A stretch of DNA of 64,000 bases from Labrenzia sp. VG12. Its GTDB lineage: Bacteria > Pseudomonadota > Alphaproteobacteria > Rhizobiales > Stappiaceae. The position numbers and the translations under genes were made by a program. The number at the start of each line of letters is the position of its first letter. Within the stretch, counting starts at the first letter, position 1. Below the pieces are notes generated by a model. It was given only the letters and a program-made list of their open reading frames with translations, had not been told where the DNA came from and searched no databases. Positions 1 to 8,419 of this stretch are shown here, in pieces. The DNA is taken from contig NZ_CP022529.1 in the NCBI RefSeq assembly GCF_002237595.1, forward strand, positions 3,348,001 through 3,412,000, in the 5' to 3' direction.

Positions 1-99
1 GCTGACCCCGGCGGCCGTCAGCCCCTGCTGCCTGGCCGCAGCCGCGATCGATCCGGTTTCGGCGACCACCAGCAGGCTTTCAAGAAAGCGCGTATCCAA
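1..99 (-). CDS. LysR-family transcriptional regulator, N-terminal fragment
   Basis: Only the first 33 codons lie in the window. They read from a TTG start at 99 and run off the left edge. The peptide begins LDTRFLESLLVVAETGSIAA and continues AARQQGLTAAGVS, which is the typical start of a LysR winged helix-turn-helix. An AGGA ribosome-binding site lies about 8 nt upstream of the TTG. The gene is divergent from the VOC/reductase pair starting at 190, so it may regulate that pair; this is inference. The effector domain is not visible. Confidence 0.75.
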   Translation of the reverse strand, partial: MDTRFLESLLVVAETGSIAAAARQQGLTAAGVS

Positions 100-189
100 A
101 ACTTTTTCCTATGCTGAAAGACAGAAAAACATCTTAAATGTTTTGAATAGGCTCTGCTAGTAGAGGGGCGAACCGAATTGGAGACGCTC

Positions 190-603
190 ATGCAACCCTG
201 TTTTCACCTTGCCTATCATGTCACCGACCTGGACGAGGCCCGTGCGTTTTACGGCGGCCTTCTGGGTTGCCAGGAAGGGCGCAGCACCGAAACCTGGGTC
301 GACTTCAACTTCTTCGGGCACCAGATTTCGCTTCATCTCGGCAAACCCTTCGAAACCACAAACACCGGCAAGGTGGGCGATCACATGGTGCCGATGCCGC
401 ATCTGGGCGTGGTGCTGGCGATGGACTGCTGGAAGGCTCTTGCGCAAAAGCTGACGGAGGCTAATCTCGCCTTCATCATCGCCCCGACCATTCGTTTCGA
501 GGGTCAGCCGGGCGAACAAAGCACCATGTTCTTTATGGATCCGAGCGGCAACCCGATTGAAATCAAAGGCTTTGCCGACGAAGCTGGAGTGTTCGCCACA
601 TGA
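190..603 (+). CDS. VOC-family (glyoxalase/extradiol dioxygenase-like) protein
   Basis: This 137-residue protein has a single vicinal-oxygen-chelate fold. The candidate metal triad of the family is visible as H10 (LAYHVTDL), H71 (MPHLGV) and E124 (NPIEIKGF). The ATG at 190 is preferred over an in-frame TTG at 178 because GGAGA sits 6 nt upstream of it and the protein then starts at the first beta strand. Its stop overlaps the start of the next gene in an ATGA, so the two are translationally coupled. The substrate cannot be told from sequence. Coupling to a 2-hydroxyacid reductase suggests a shared small-acid pathway (inference). Confidence 0.8.
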   Translation: MQPCFHLAYHVTDLDEARAFYGGLLGCQEGRSTETWVDFNFFGHQISLHLGKPFETTNTGKVGDHMVPMPHLGVVLAMDCWKALAQKLTEANLAFIIAPTIRFEGQPGEQSTMFFMDPSGNPIEIKGFADEAGVFAT

Positions 604-1547
604 CGCAGATTATCCCCTTTGTCTCCGAAGCCAGTCAGGACGAACGCCGGGAGTGGCGCGATGCCCTGCCGGAGGCGTTGGCGGACATTGCCGTGGTGAA
701 ACCGTTCGACACCTTGACGGAAGAAGAGCGTGTGGCTGCGCGCGTGGCCATCGTCGCCAACCCGGACCCGGCTCAGGTTGCCGCCCTGCCAAACCTGGTC
801 TGGGTGCAGAGCCTCTGGGCCGGCGTGGAACGGCTGGTGACGGAGTTGCCCGCAGACGGCCCACTGATCGTGCGCCTGACCGACCCGCAAATGGCCGAGA
901 CCATGTCGGAAGCCGTTCTGGCCTGGACGCTATATCTTCATCGGGACATGCCGCGCTACATGGCTCAGCAGCGCGAAGGGACCTGGAAAGGCCATACACT
1001 CCTGCTGCCCGAAGAGCGCACAGTTGGTGTCCTCGGCCTCGGCAAGCTCGGAAGCGCAGCGGCGCAGCGCCTCAAGTCCAATGGGTTCAGGGTTCTGGGA
1101 TGGAGCCGCAGCCCCAAATCGGTCGACGGCATCGACTGTTTCCATGGCGCAGAAGGATTGACGGCAGTGCTCGCCCAAACGGACATTTCCGTTTTGCTTA
1201 TGCCCCTGACCGCAGAAACTCACGACCTGATCGGCCCTTCGCAGCTGGCGCAGATGAAACCCGGGGCCGCTCTGATCAATTTCGCCCGCGGGCCTATCAT
1301 CAACGAAACCGCCCTGCTGAAGGCCCTCAATGAAGGGCCTGTGGGACACGCGATTCTCGATGTCTTCAACGAGGAGCCCCTGCCAGCCGGTCACCCGTTC
1401 TGGAGCCACGAGAAGGTGACGGTGCTCCCGCATATCTCCGCGCCCACCATCACCAGCACCGCCTCGAAGATTGTCGCTGAAAACATCGCCCACTTCTTTG
1501 CAGACGGCACCATCCCGCCAAGCGTCGACCGGGAGCGTGGATACTGA
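600..1547 (+). CDS. D-isomer-specific 2-hydroxyacid dehydrogenase (GhrA-like)
   Basis: This 315-residue protein belongs to the NAD(P)-dependent D-2-hydroxyacid dehydrogenase family, closest in pattern to the glyoxylate/hydroxypyruvate reductase A group. The Rossmann motif GLGKLG is at residues 146-151. The catalytic triad is visible as R230 (FARGP), E259 (NEEPLP) and H278 (LPHISAP). It would reduce glyoxylate or hydroxypyruvate-like 2-oxoacids to 2-hydroxyacids in the cytoplasm. It overlaps the preceding VOC gene by 4 nt, which indicates an operon. The exact substrate is unproven. Confidence 0.88.
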   Translation: MTQIIPFVSEASQDERREWRDALPEALADIAVVKPFDTLTEEERVAARVAIVANPDPAQVAALPNLVWVQSLWAGVERLVTELPADGPLIVRLTDPQMAETMSEAVLAWTLYLHRDMPRYMAQQREGTWKGHTLLLPEERTVGVLGLGKLGSAAAQRLKSNGFRVLGWSRSPKSVDGIDCFHGAEGLTAVLAQTDISVLLMPLTAETHDLIGPSQLAQMKPGAALINFARGPIINETALLKALNEGPVGHAILDVFNEEPLPAGHPFWSHEKVTVLPHISAPTITSTASKIVAENIAHFFADGTIPPSVDRERGY

Positions 1548-1631
1548 GATTTTCCTCGGCGTCCGTCGCATTCCTGTCAAGGAACACGGTCTATCAGGCA
1601 GGGAATTTACTGCTTCTGCCAAAGGTAATCT

Positions 1632-2450
1632 ATGTCCGACCTCCCGATCCTCGGCGCCGCGTTGAACCTGGGCGCTCTTGAAACCCATCTGAAACTCATG
1701 CGCGACAAGCCGCGCGACATCGAGTTGCAGGACTTCGTTCACAGCGAGGTTCTGACGGGTGACTGGCAGCCACTGGTGGACAAGGCCAAAAACCTTCTCG
1801 GCAGCCATGAAGGCCGGGTTGGCATTCACGGTCCTTTCTGGGGGTTTTCCATCGACAGCAAGGACCCGGACGTTCGTGAGATCGTCAAGAAGCGCCTGGC
1901 ACAGGGTCTGAAGATCTGTGAGGCCCTTGGAGGCACCCACATGGTGGTGCACAGCCCCTATTCGACCTGGGACTACAACAATCTCGACAACTACGAAAAT
2001 GGCCGCGCTACAAAAATCGAGCTCTGCCACCTGAGCCTGAAAGACGCGGTCAAGCGTGCGGAAGACATCGGTTGCGAACTGGTCATCGAGAATATCGAGG
2101 ACAAGGACCCATACGCCCGCATCGAACTTGCCGAAAGCTTCGGCTCGGAGGCCGTGAAGATCTCCATTGACACCGGTCACGCCCACTATGCCCATGGGTC
2201 CACGGGTGCCCCGCCGGTCGACTATTACGTCAAGGCGGCAGGAAACCGGCTGCGCCACATCCATCTGCAGGATGCCGACGGTTATGCAGACCGGCACTGG
2301 TCGCTCGGTGAAGGCACCATCAACTGGCATTCGGTCTTCGCAGCGCTTGGCAAGCTCGACAGCGATCCGCGCCTGATCATCGAACTGCGCGACCCTTCTG
2401 GCCTGCCGTCCTCGATCGCCTACCTGGAAGACCTCGGACTGGCGCGGTAG
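1632..2450 (+). CDS. Sugar phosphate isomerase/epimerase-like TIM-barrel protein
   Basis: This 272-residue protein belongs to the xylose-isomerase-like/AP-endonuclease-2 TIM-barrel superfamily. Putative metal-binding strands are visible in HGPFWGF, HMVVHSPYS, LVIENIED, SIDTGHAHYA, HIHLQDADG and IIELRDP, giving the His/Glu/Asp pattern of the family. It starts 84 nt after the hydroxyacid dehydrogenase on the same strand and could share its transcript. The family includes hydroxypyruvate isomerases, tagatose epimerases and inositol enzymes, and the substrate here is not determinable. Confidence 0.75.
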   Translation: MSDLPILGAALNLGALETHLKLMRDKPRDIELQDFVHSEVLTGDWQPLVDKAKNLLGSHEGRVGIHGPFWGFSIDSKDPDVREIVKKRLAQGLKICEALGGTHMVVHSPYSTWDYNNLDNYENGRATKIELCHLSLKDAVKRAEDIGCELVIENIEDKDPYARIELAESFGSEAVKISIDTGHAHYAHGSTGAPPVDYYVKAAGNRLRHIHLQDADGYADRHWSLGEGTINWHSVFAALGKLDSDPRLIIELRDPSGLPSSIAYLEDLGLAR

Positions 2451-2575
2451 TCACCCACACGTTTGTGATCGAACGTTAGCGGACAGGTGCCAACCACCGG
2501 CCTATCTAGTCGCTTGTCCGGCCTGCATTGCGCAGGCCGGTTGCAGCTGATCTTGGACAAGGGCCGGACAACCGC

Positions 2576-3292
2576 ATGCTTGAACTGCCGCTAGCCTATC
2601 TCGCCGGGTTGCTGACGCTTATCAACCCCTGCGTCCTGCCTGTCCTTCCCATCGTAATCGCTTCTGCTCTAAACCAGGACCGACGCGCACCGCTGGCACT
2701 TGCAGCCGGCATGAGCGTTTCGTTTGTCGCCGTCGGCATGGTGATCGCAACAGTGGGCTACGCGATCGGACTGACCGCGGAGCTGATGTCAAGGGTCGGC
2801 GCTGTCCTGATGATGGTCTTCGGAACGATCTTGCTGGTTCCCGCCCTGGCCCAGCGCTTCGAAGTGGCCTTTGCCGGTTTTTCCGGGTCAGCGGGTCAGA
2901 AAATGACCGAAACGGATTCCGGCAGTCTGAAAGGGCAGTTTCTGGGTGGCATTCTTCTGGGCGCCGTCTGGTCGCCCTGTATCGGCCCCACCCTCGGCGG
3001 AGCAATAGCGCTTGCCTCGCAGGGCCAAAACCTCGCCTGGGCGGCCCTCATCATGGTGTTCTTCGCCCTGGGCGTTTCAACTCTGATCGTCGGCCTCGGG
3101 TTCGGTGCCCGGGAGACCCTGCGCAGCCGGACCGACAAACTGCGCGGCATAGCCGAGCGCTCCAAACCGATCATGGGCGCTGTCTTTCTGGGGGTCGGCC
3201 TGCTGCTCTTCTTCAACATCAACCACATCATCGACGAGTGGGTGATGCAGATCATGCCCATCTGGCTGCAGGACCTTTCGGTCCGCTTCTGA
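2576..3292 (+). CDS. CcdA/DsbD-type thiol-disulfide transmembrane transporter
   Basis: This 238-residue integral membrane protein has about six transmembrane segments and the two CcdA cysteines, C19 in INPCVLP and C135 in WSPCIGP. Proteins of this family carry reducing equivalents from cytoplasmic thioredoxin to periplasmic thiol proteins. The ATG at 2576 places the first helix at the N-terminus, whereas an upstream TTG at 2528 would add an unlikely extension. The next gene, 24 nt downstream, is an exported thioredoxin-like protein, so the pair looks like a split DsbD-type relay. The downstream client is unknown. Confidence 0.88.
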   Translation: MLELPLAYLAGLLTLINPCVLPVLPIVIASALNQDRRAPLALAAGMSVSFVAVGMVIATVGYAIGLTAELMSRVGAVLMMVFGTILLVPALAQRFEVAFAGFSGSAGQKMTETDSGSLKGQFLGGILLGAVWSPCIGPTLGGAIALASQGQNLAWAALIMVFFALGVSTLIVGLGFGARETLRSRTDKLRGIAERSKPIMGAVFLGVGLLLFFNINHIIDEWVMQIMPIWLQDLSVRF

Positions 3293-3316
3293 TCTTCGAA
3301 CTTGAAAGGAACTCCG

Positions 3317-3739
3317 ATGAACAGACGCATGTTTCTTGGTTTGGCCGCTGGCACCGTTCTCAGCACCGGGCTGTTTCCGAGGGGCGCATTGGCAAGCGGT
3401 ATGGTCGATTACACGCCGGGTCTCATTGAGGAACACCTGGCCGCGGGCAAGACCGTCTTTGTCGATTATGCTGCCAGCTGGTGCAGCACCTGTGCCCGTC
3501 AGGAACGGGTGATCAGCGCCCTGCGCGCCGCCAATCCCGCCTATGACGAAGCCATGGTCTTTGTGCGTGTTGACTGGGATGCCTATGGCGGCCACGAGGT
3601 CTCGACCTCCCGCCGGATCCCGCGCCGCTCCACACTGCTCGTCCTGAAAGGCGACCAGGAGCTCGGACGGATCGTCGCCGGCACCGCCGAAGGCCAGATC
3701 AAGGCCCTGATGAACACCGGCCTTCAGGCCGGCAGCTGA
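3317..3739 (+). CDS. Exported thioredoxin-like protein
   Basis: This 140-residue protein has an N-terminal export signal (MNRRMFLGLAAGTVLSTG, with an RR pair suggesting possible Tat use) and a thioredoxin fold with the redox motif WCSTC (C56, C59). It resembles the C-terminal domain of DsbD. An AAGGA ribosome-binding site lies about 6 nt before the ATG. It follows the CcdA-like gene directly, so it probably accepts electrons from it and reduces periplasmic disulfides. The Cys-Ser-Thr-Cys core is not that of classic thioredoxin (CGPC), consistent with a specialised reductase. Confidence 0.85.
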   Translation: MNRRMFLGLAAGTVLSTGLFPRGALASGMVDYTPGLIEEHLAAGKTVFVDYAASWCSTCARQERVISALRAANPAYDEAMVFVRVDWDAYGGHEVSTSRRIPRRSTLLVLKGDQELGRIVAGTAEGQIKALMNTGLQAGS

Positions 3740-3759
3740 TCAACCTCACAGCTGCAAGC

Positions 3760-3787
3760 AAAAGCCCCGCAATCGCGGGGCTTTTCT
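3760..3787. terminator. Bidirectional intrinsic terminator
   Basis: AAAGCCCCGC and GCGGGGCTTT form a perfect stem around a 4-nt loop, flanked by an A-run on the left and T-rich sequence on the right. It lies between the convergent thioredoxin gene and gnd and can serve both strands. Confidence 0.85.
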
Positions 3788-3799
3788 TTGTCTTCTGGC

Positions 3800-5224
3800 T
3801 TAACCCATTGCCCAGGGGCCATGGTAACCGCCACCGTCCTTGTCCGTGCGTTCGAACCCGTGCGCGCCGAAAAAGTCCCGCTGGCCCTGCAGCATGTTGG
3901 CCGTGGAGCGGCCGGTGCGCATGATGTCGAAATAGGACAGCGCCGCGGAGAGTGCCGGCACCGGCAGTCCATGCAACGCCGCCTGGGCAACCACCTGGCG
4001 CAGCATTGCCTCGGTCTGCTTGAGTTTTTCCGAAAAGAACGGCGCCAGCATCAGGTTGCGCTCAGCATCGTCGGCAAGTGCGGCGGACATGTCGTTCAGC
4101 ATGGCGGAGCGGATGATGCAGCCATTGCGCCAGATTCGTGCGATCTGCGGCAGAGGCATGGCCCAGCCATATTGTCTGGCCGCTTCCAGGATCAGCCCGA
4201 AGCCCTGCGCGTAGCAGATGATCTTGCCTGCCACGAGCGCTGCTTCCAGGGCATCGATGGTGACAACCTCGCGGTCCATGCCGGAAGGTGCCGCACCAAA
4301 GGCGGCCTCGCCCGCCTTGCGCTCTTCCAGGCGAGCCGACATGTTCCGGGTGGCGACCGCCGCTTCAATGGCGCTGGCAGGTGTGCCGAGCATCAGGGCT
4401 TCAATTGCGGTCCAGCGACCGGTGCCCTTCTGCCCCGCCTTGTCCAGAATGATATCCAGCATCGGCTTGCCGGTTTCCGGGTCTGCGGCCTTGGCGACCT
4501 TGCCTGAGATCTCGATCAGATAGGACTGCAGGATACCGCCGTTCCATTTTTCAAAGACATCGCCAATCTCATTGGCCGACATGTCGAAACCGTCACGCAT
4601 CACGCCATAGACCTCGGCAATCATCTGCATGTCGGCATATTCGATGCCGTTGTGAACGGTCTTGACCAGGTGGCCAGCCCCGGCTTCGCCGAGATAGGCT
4701 GCACAAGGTTCGGTCTCATGTTTGGCGGAAATCGCTTCCAGAATATGGCCCACCTGATCCCAGGCATCCCTGGCGCCACCGCCCATGATCGACGGGCCGA
4801 AACGGGCCCCTTCCTCGCCGCCGGAGACACCGATCCCCATAAAGCGCGGGCCCTTGTCCGCAGCCTCTTCGGCGCGCCGGTTGGTGTCGTGATAATTGGC
4901 ATTACCGGCGTCAATGATCAGATCTTCAGCGTTAAGCAGCGGCCGCAAGGCTTCAATCTGGGCATCGACGGCCTCACCCGCCGGCACCATCAGAATGACC
5001 GCACGCGGGGATTTGATGGAGCCAACAAAATCTTCCAGGCTCTTGGTCGGTACCAGCCGGGGCGCCAGCTCGCCGGCTTTATCCATGAACTGATCGGTCT
5101 TTTCGGTCGTGCGATTATAGACTGCGATCTGAAAGCCGTTTTCGGCAATGTTGAGCGCCAGATTGCCGCCCATCGTGCCCAACCCGATCAATCCGATCTC
5201 CGCGACCGCACCTTGAGAGCTCAT
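3800..5224 (-). CDS. gnd: 6-phosphogluconate dehydrogenase, decarboxylating
   Basis: This 474-residue protein converts 6-phosphogluconate to ribulose-5-phosphate and CO2 with NADP+ in the pentose phosphate pathway. The N-terminal Rossmann motif reads GLIGLGTMGGNLALN. The substrate-binding signature GIGVSGGEEGARFGPSIM and the catalytic region KTVHNGIEYADMQ are intact, and the length matches the long Gnd form. The C-terminal helical domain includes RIWRNGCIIRS. It is transcribed alone on the minus strand, converging on the thioredoxin gene across a shared terminator. Confidence 0.96.
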   Translation of the reverse strand: MSSQGAVAEIGLIGLGTMGGNLALNIAENGFQIAVYNRTTEKTDQFMDKAGELAPRLVPTKSLEDFVGSIKSPRAVILMVPAGEAVDAQIEALRPLLNAEDLIIDAGNANYHDTNRRAEEAADKGPRFMGIGVSGGEEGARFGPSIMGGGARDAWDQVGHILEAISAKHETEPCAAYLGEAGAGHLVKTVHNGIEYADMQMIAEVYGVMRDGFDMSANEIGDVFEKWNGGILQSYLIEISGKVAKAADPETGKPMLDIILDKAGQKGTGRWTAIEALMLGTPASAIEAAVATRNMSARLEERKAGEAAFGAAPSGMDREVVTIDALEAALVAGKIICYAQGFGLILEAARQYGWAMPLPQIARIWRNGCIIRSAMLNDMSAALADDAERNLMLAPFFSEKLKQTEAMLRQVVAQAALHGLPVPALSAALSYFDIMRTGRSTANMLQGQRDFFGAHGFERTDKDGGGYHGPWAMG

Positions 5225-5485
5225 GAATGACGCCTTTCCTAAATCGATTTACACCTGGTTGGGCGGTGATAGCCGACCTGCGCGCCTCCGGCAATGCTTG
5301 CATACGAGCGAACACAATTTTCAGCTTCAAAGCAAAGACGTCTCAAAAAACGGCACAGGAAAGCCAAACGAAATCAGCACCGACCGCAATTATACCTGGC
5401 GGTCAAAAAAATCTGTCACATAAGCCTGCTACGCGATGCCTTATCCGCACCCAATGAACGCGGTTTTGCGCAAGGGATCTGTCAC

Positions 5486-6466
5486 ATGAAAAATCTTCTG
5501 ATTGCAGCCGGCCTTCTGGCAGCGGCAACCACCTCCGCTTATGCCGAAGATATTACCGGCAAACTGGTTCTCTACACCTCCCAGCCAAACGCAGACGCCC
5601 AGGCGACTGTCGATGCCTTCACCGCCAAACATCCGGGCGTCGAAGTCGAGTGGGTGCGCGACGGCACCACCAAGATGATGGCCAAGCTGCGCGCCGAATT
5701 CGAAGCCGGCGCGCCGAAGCCGGACGTTCTATTGATTGCGGACATGGTCACCATGGAAGGCCTGAAGCAGGAAGGCCGCCTGATGGCCCACGAAGGCGCG
5801 GACGTCTCCGCCTACGACCCGGCCATCATGGATGACGACAAGACCTATTTCTCCACCAAGCTGATCACGTCGGGCATCGTCTACAACACCAATGCCCCGA
5901 TCAAGCCGACCTCCTACAAGGATCTGCTGAAGCCGGAAGCCAAGGACAAGCTGGCCATGCCGTCGCCGCTGACCTCCGGCGCTGCGACCATTCACATGGC
6001 GGCCCTGACCTCGAACCCGGATCTCGGCTGGGCCTATTATGAAGGTCTCGCCGACCAGGGCGCCAACCCGAAGGGCGGCAATGGCGGCACCTACAAGGCC
6101 ATCGCCGGCGGTGAGAAGCTCTACGGCTTCGTCGTCGACTTCCTGCCGATCCGCGAAAAGCTGAAAGGCGCACCGGTTGAGTTCGTCTTCCCGGAAGAAG
6201 GTGTCTCCGCCGTCACCGAACCGGTTGCCATCCTCTCCACCGCGCAGAACCCGGATGCGGCGAAGGCCTTTGTCGACTTCCTGATTTCTGAAGAAGGTCA
6301 GAAACTGGCAGCCTCCCAGGGCTATCTGCCGGCCCACCCGGCCGTTGCGGCTCCGGAGGGTTTCCCGGCGCGCGACCAGATCAAGCTGATGGACTTTGAT
6401 CCGGCCAAGGCCCTGGAACAGGACCAGGCCAACAAGATCAAGTTCACCGAGATCTTCGGCGGCTAA
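5486..6466 (+). CDS. ABC transporter substrate-binding protein (ferric/phosphonate/polyamine-like)
   Basis: This 326-residue periplasmic binding protein has a signal peptide (MKNLLIAAGLLAAATTSAYA) and starts its mature part with EDITGKLVLYTSQPN, typical of the FbpA-like family. The ATG at 5486 follows an AAGGGA ribosome-binding site. The paired tyrosines that hold iron in FbpA-type proteins are not seen: the region after AGGEKLYGF reads VVDFLPIREKLKG. An organic ligand is therefore more likely than ferric iron (inference). A permease gene follows after an intercistronic hairpin. Confidence 0.82.
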   Translation: MKNLLIAAGLLAAATTSAYAEDITGKLVLYTSQPNADAQATVDAFTAKHPGVEVEWVRDGTTKMMAKLRAEFEAGAPKPDVLLIADMVTMEGLKQEGRLMAHEGADVSAYDPAIMDDDKTYFSTKLITSGIVYNTNAPIKPTSYKDLLKPEAKDKLAMPSPLTSGAATIHMAALTSNPDLGWAYYEGLADQGANPKGGNGGTYKAIAGGEKLYGFVVDFLPIREKLKGAPVEFVFPEEGVSAVTEPVAILSTAQNPDAAKAFVDFLISEEGQKLAASQGYLPAHPAVAAPEGFPARDQIKLMDFDPAKALEQDQANKIKFTEIFGG

Positions 6467-6488
6467 TCGGCTTCTGCAGGAAGTTACT

Positions 6489-6513
6489 GGCAGCGCGGGA
6501 AACCTGCGCTGCC
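6489..6513 (+). promoter_or_regulatory. Intercistronic hairpin between binding-protein and permease genes
   Basis: GGCAGCGC and GCGCTGCC pair around a short A-rich loop, without a T-run. Such hairpins after binding-protein genes commonly stabilise the upstream mRNA or attenuate the downstream genes. The functional role here is inferred. Confidence 0.5.
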
Positions 6514-6561
6514 TCTCCGTTTATGTAACTGCTCGGAATGACGCGGTAGCTGAAAGCGCCC

Positions 6562-8262
6562 ATGTCACTTAGATTCACCTCCGAAAAATCAACCCTGCTG
6601 CTCCTGGTCCTCGGCGCCACGTTGATCTGCGGCCTGCCGCTGCTGCTCCTGTTCAAGACCGGCCTGACAGACGAAGGTGGCCTGGCACTCGGCCCGCTGC
6701 TGGAGGCTCTCGAGAGCCGATCCGTGCGCCGCGCGCTCTGGCATTCGATTGAAAGCAGCTTCTGGTCCGCGCTGGCGGCCACCTGTCTCGGCACTCTGCT
6801 CGCCCTTCTGGTCGGCCTCACAGACATTCGGGCAAAGGGTCTGCTCGTTTTCCTGATCCTGCTGCCAATGATGATCCCGCCGCATGTGACGGCGATTGCC
6901 TGGATCCAGGCCCTTGGCCCTGCCAGTCCAGTGCTGCGCTGGATCGGGATTGCCCCGGAACTTGGCTCCACCCATGCGCTCTATTCCCGCGAAGGCCTGG
7001 TGCTGCTGCTGACTTTGCAGCACAGCCCGCTGGTCTTCCTGCTGGTCCGGGCAGCTTTAAGGTCTTTTCCGCGCGAACTGTCAGATGCAGCCAGAGTGTC
7101 CGGAGCAGGCGCCTTTTTGATGTTGCGCCGGATCACCCTGCCCTTGCTGGGGCCTTCCCTGCTTGCGGGGTTTGCGCTTGCCTTCGTCGCCGCGCTCGGG
7201 AACTTCGGCATCAATGCCCTGATCGGCATTCCTGCCCGCTACACCACCTTGCCTGTGCTGGTCTGGCGCCGTCTTGCCAGCTTCGGACCGGATGTCCTGC
7301 CGAATGTCGCCGTTATCTCCGTCATTCTCGCCGGTGTCGCTCTGGTCGCAATCCTTTTGCAGAGCCTGTTGCAGCGGCGCATGCGCTCCAGCCTGATCGG
7401 ACTGCCTCAGGACCCCTTGGCAATCTCGCTCGGCCGCAAGCGCCCCTTAGTCGAAGCCCTGCTCTGGAGTTTCGTCGGCGGCGTCCTGTTGCTGCCAGCT
7501 GCATCTCTCCTGGCAACGTCCCTGGTGAAGACCTATGGCCTGCCGCTGTCGCTGGAGACGCTGACGCTCGACAACTTCACCGAAGTGCTCTGGCGCCAAT
7601 CGGTCACCTTGAGGGCCTTCGCCAATTCCACCATCATTGCCGGCATGGCAGCCGCCGTCATTGCCCTGATCAGCCTGTTGCTCGGCTATTTCCTGGCCCA
7701 CAAAAGCCCCGGTCACCGACGGTGGGCGGGGCTCGCCCTGACCCAGTCGGAAATCGCCTTTGCAGTTCCCGGCCTCGTCATGTCCATCGCTTTCATCCTG
7801 GCTTTCATCCGGCCTCTGCCAATCCTGAACATCTCGCTTTACGGCACGCTCTGGATCATCGGCCTTGCCTATGTCTCGGTGTTCCTGGCCGTCGGTCTGA
7901 AACCGGTCGCCGCCGCCTTTCTGCAGATGGATGGTGCGCTGGAAGACGCTGCCCGGGTGTCGGGCGCCGGTTTTTTCCGGCGCATGCGACGGATCTTTGC
8001 CCCTCTGGCCGCACCTTCCGCTGCCTCGGGCGCAATCTTGGTCTTCCTGACCGCTTACAATGAAGTCACGGTCTCCGCCCTGCTCTGGTCGACGGGCAAC
8101 GAGACCATCGGCACCACGATTTTCAACTATGAGGACGGCGGTTACACGACCCTGGCGGCAGCCATGTCCACTGTCGTGGTCGTCGCCACCATCTTCATCA
8201 TGATCGCCATGAATGCGCTGTCGAAAAGAGTGCCGTCCGGCACCATCCCCTGGAAGGATTAG
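6562..8262 (+). CDS. ABC transporter permease, two fused membrane domains (FbpB-like)
   Basis: This 566-residue inner-membrane protein has two tandem permease domains, each with about six helices. The two EAA-type coupling loops are visible as LSDAARVSGAGAFLML near residue 175 and LEDAARVSGAGFFRRM near residue 465. Such fused permeases occur in ferric, thiamine and 2-aminoethylphosphonate transporters. It lies 95 nt after the binding-protein gene on the same strand and should form the channel for that ligand. Its probable ATPase is encoded convergently at 8420-9466. Confidence 0.88.
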   Translation: MSLRFTSEKSTLLLLVLGATLICGLPLLLLFKTGLTDEGGLALGPLLEALESRSVRRALWHSIESSFWSALAATCLGTLLALLVGLTDIRAKGLLVFLILLPMMIPPHVTAIAWIQALGPASPVLRWIGIAPELGSTHALYSREGLVLLLTLQHSPLVFLLVRAALRSFPRELSDAARVSGAGAFLMLRRITLPLLGPSLLAGFALAFVAALGNFGINALIGIPARYTTLPVLVWRRLASFGPDVLPNVAVISVILAGVALVAILLQSLLQRRMRSSLIGLPQDPLAISLGRKRPLVEALLWSFVGGVLLLPAASLLATSLVKTYGLPLSLETLTLDNFTEVLWRQSVTLRAFANSTIIAGMAAAVIALISLLLGYFLAHKSPGHRRWAGLALTQSEIAFAVPGLVMSIAFILAFIRPLPILNISLYGTLWIIGLAYVSVFLAVGLKPVAAAFLQMDGALEDAARVSGAGFFRRMRRIFAPLAAPSAASGAILVFLTAYNEVTVSALLWSTGNETIGTTIFNYEDGGYTTLAAAMSTVVVVATIFIMIAMNALSKRVPSGTIPWKD

Positions 8263-8289
8263 GCTGCAAGCAAACCAGCTCTCTCTGCT

Positions 8290-8405
8290 TGTCATCCCGG
8301 ACGCAGCGCAGCGGAGATCCGGGGCCCAGGACTCCCAGGCAAATGTTGCTTGGCAAAAAAACTAGCTATGAGTGTTCCTGGGTCTCCGCCTTCGCGGAGA
8401 TGACA
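8290..8405. repeat. Palindromic intergenic repeat, solo copy
   Basis: The element starts TGTCATC and ends GATGACA, and its two halves are imperfect inverted repeats sharing GGAGA and CCCAGGA blocks. It fills the gap between two convergent genes. The same termini and internal words recur at 16221-17047, so this is a dispersed repeat family. No coding capacity is seen. Confidence 0.65.
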
Positions 8406-8419
8406 ATCTGGGTACGCCA

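Noticed and set aside
930..2330. A 466-codon antisense frame over the hydroxyacid dehydrogenase and isomerase genes
   Set aside because: It overlaps two well-supported genes and carries no motif or ribosome-binding site.
5225..5485. A gene between gnd and the ABC binding protein
   Set aside because: The frames there lack ribosome-binding sites and motifs. The stretch is best read as a divergent promoter region.
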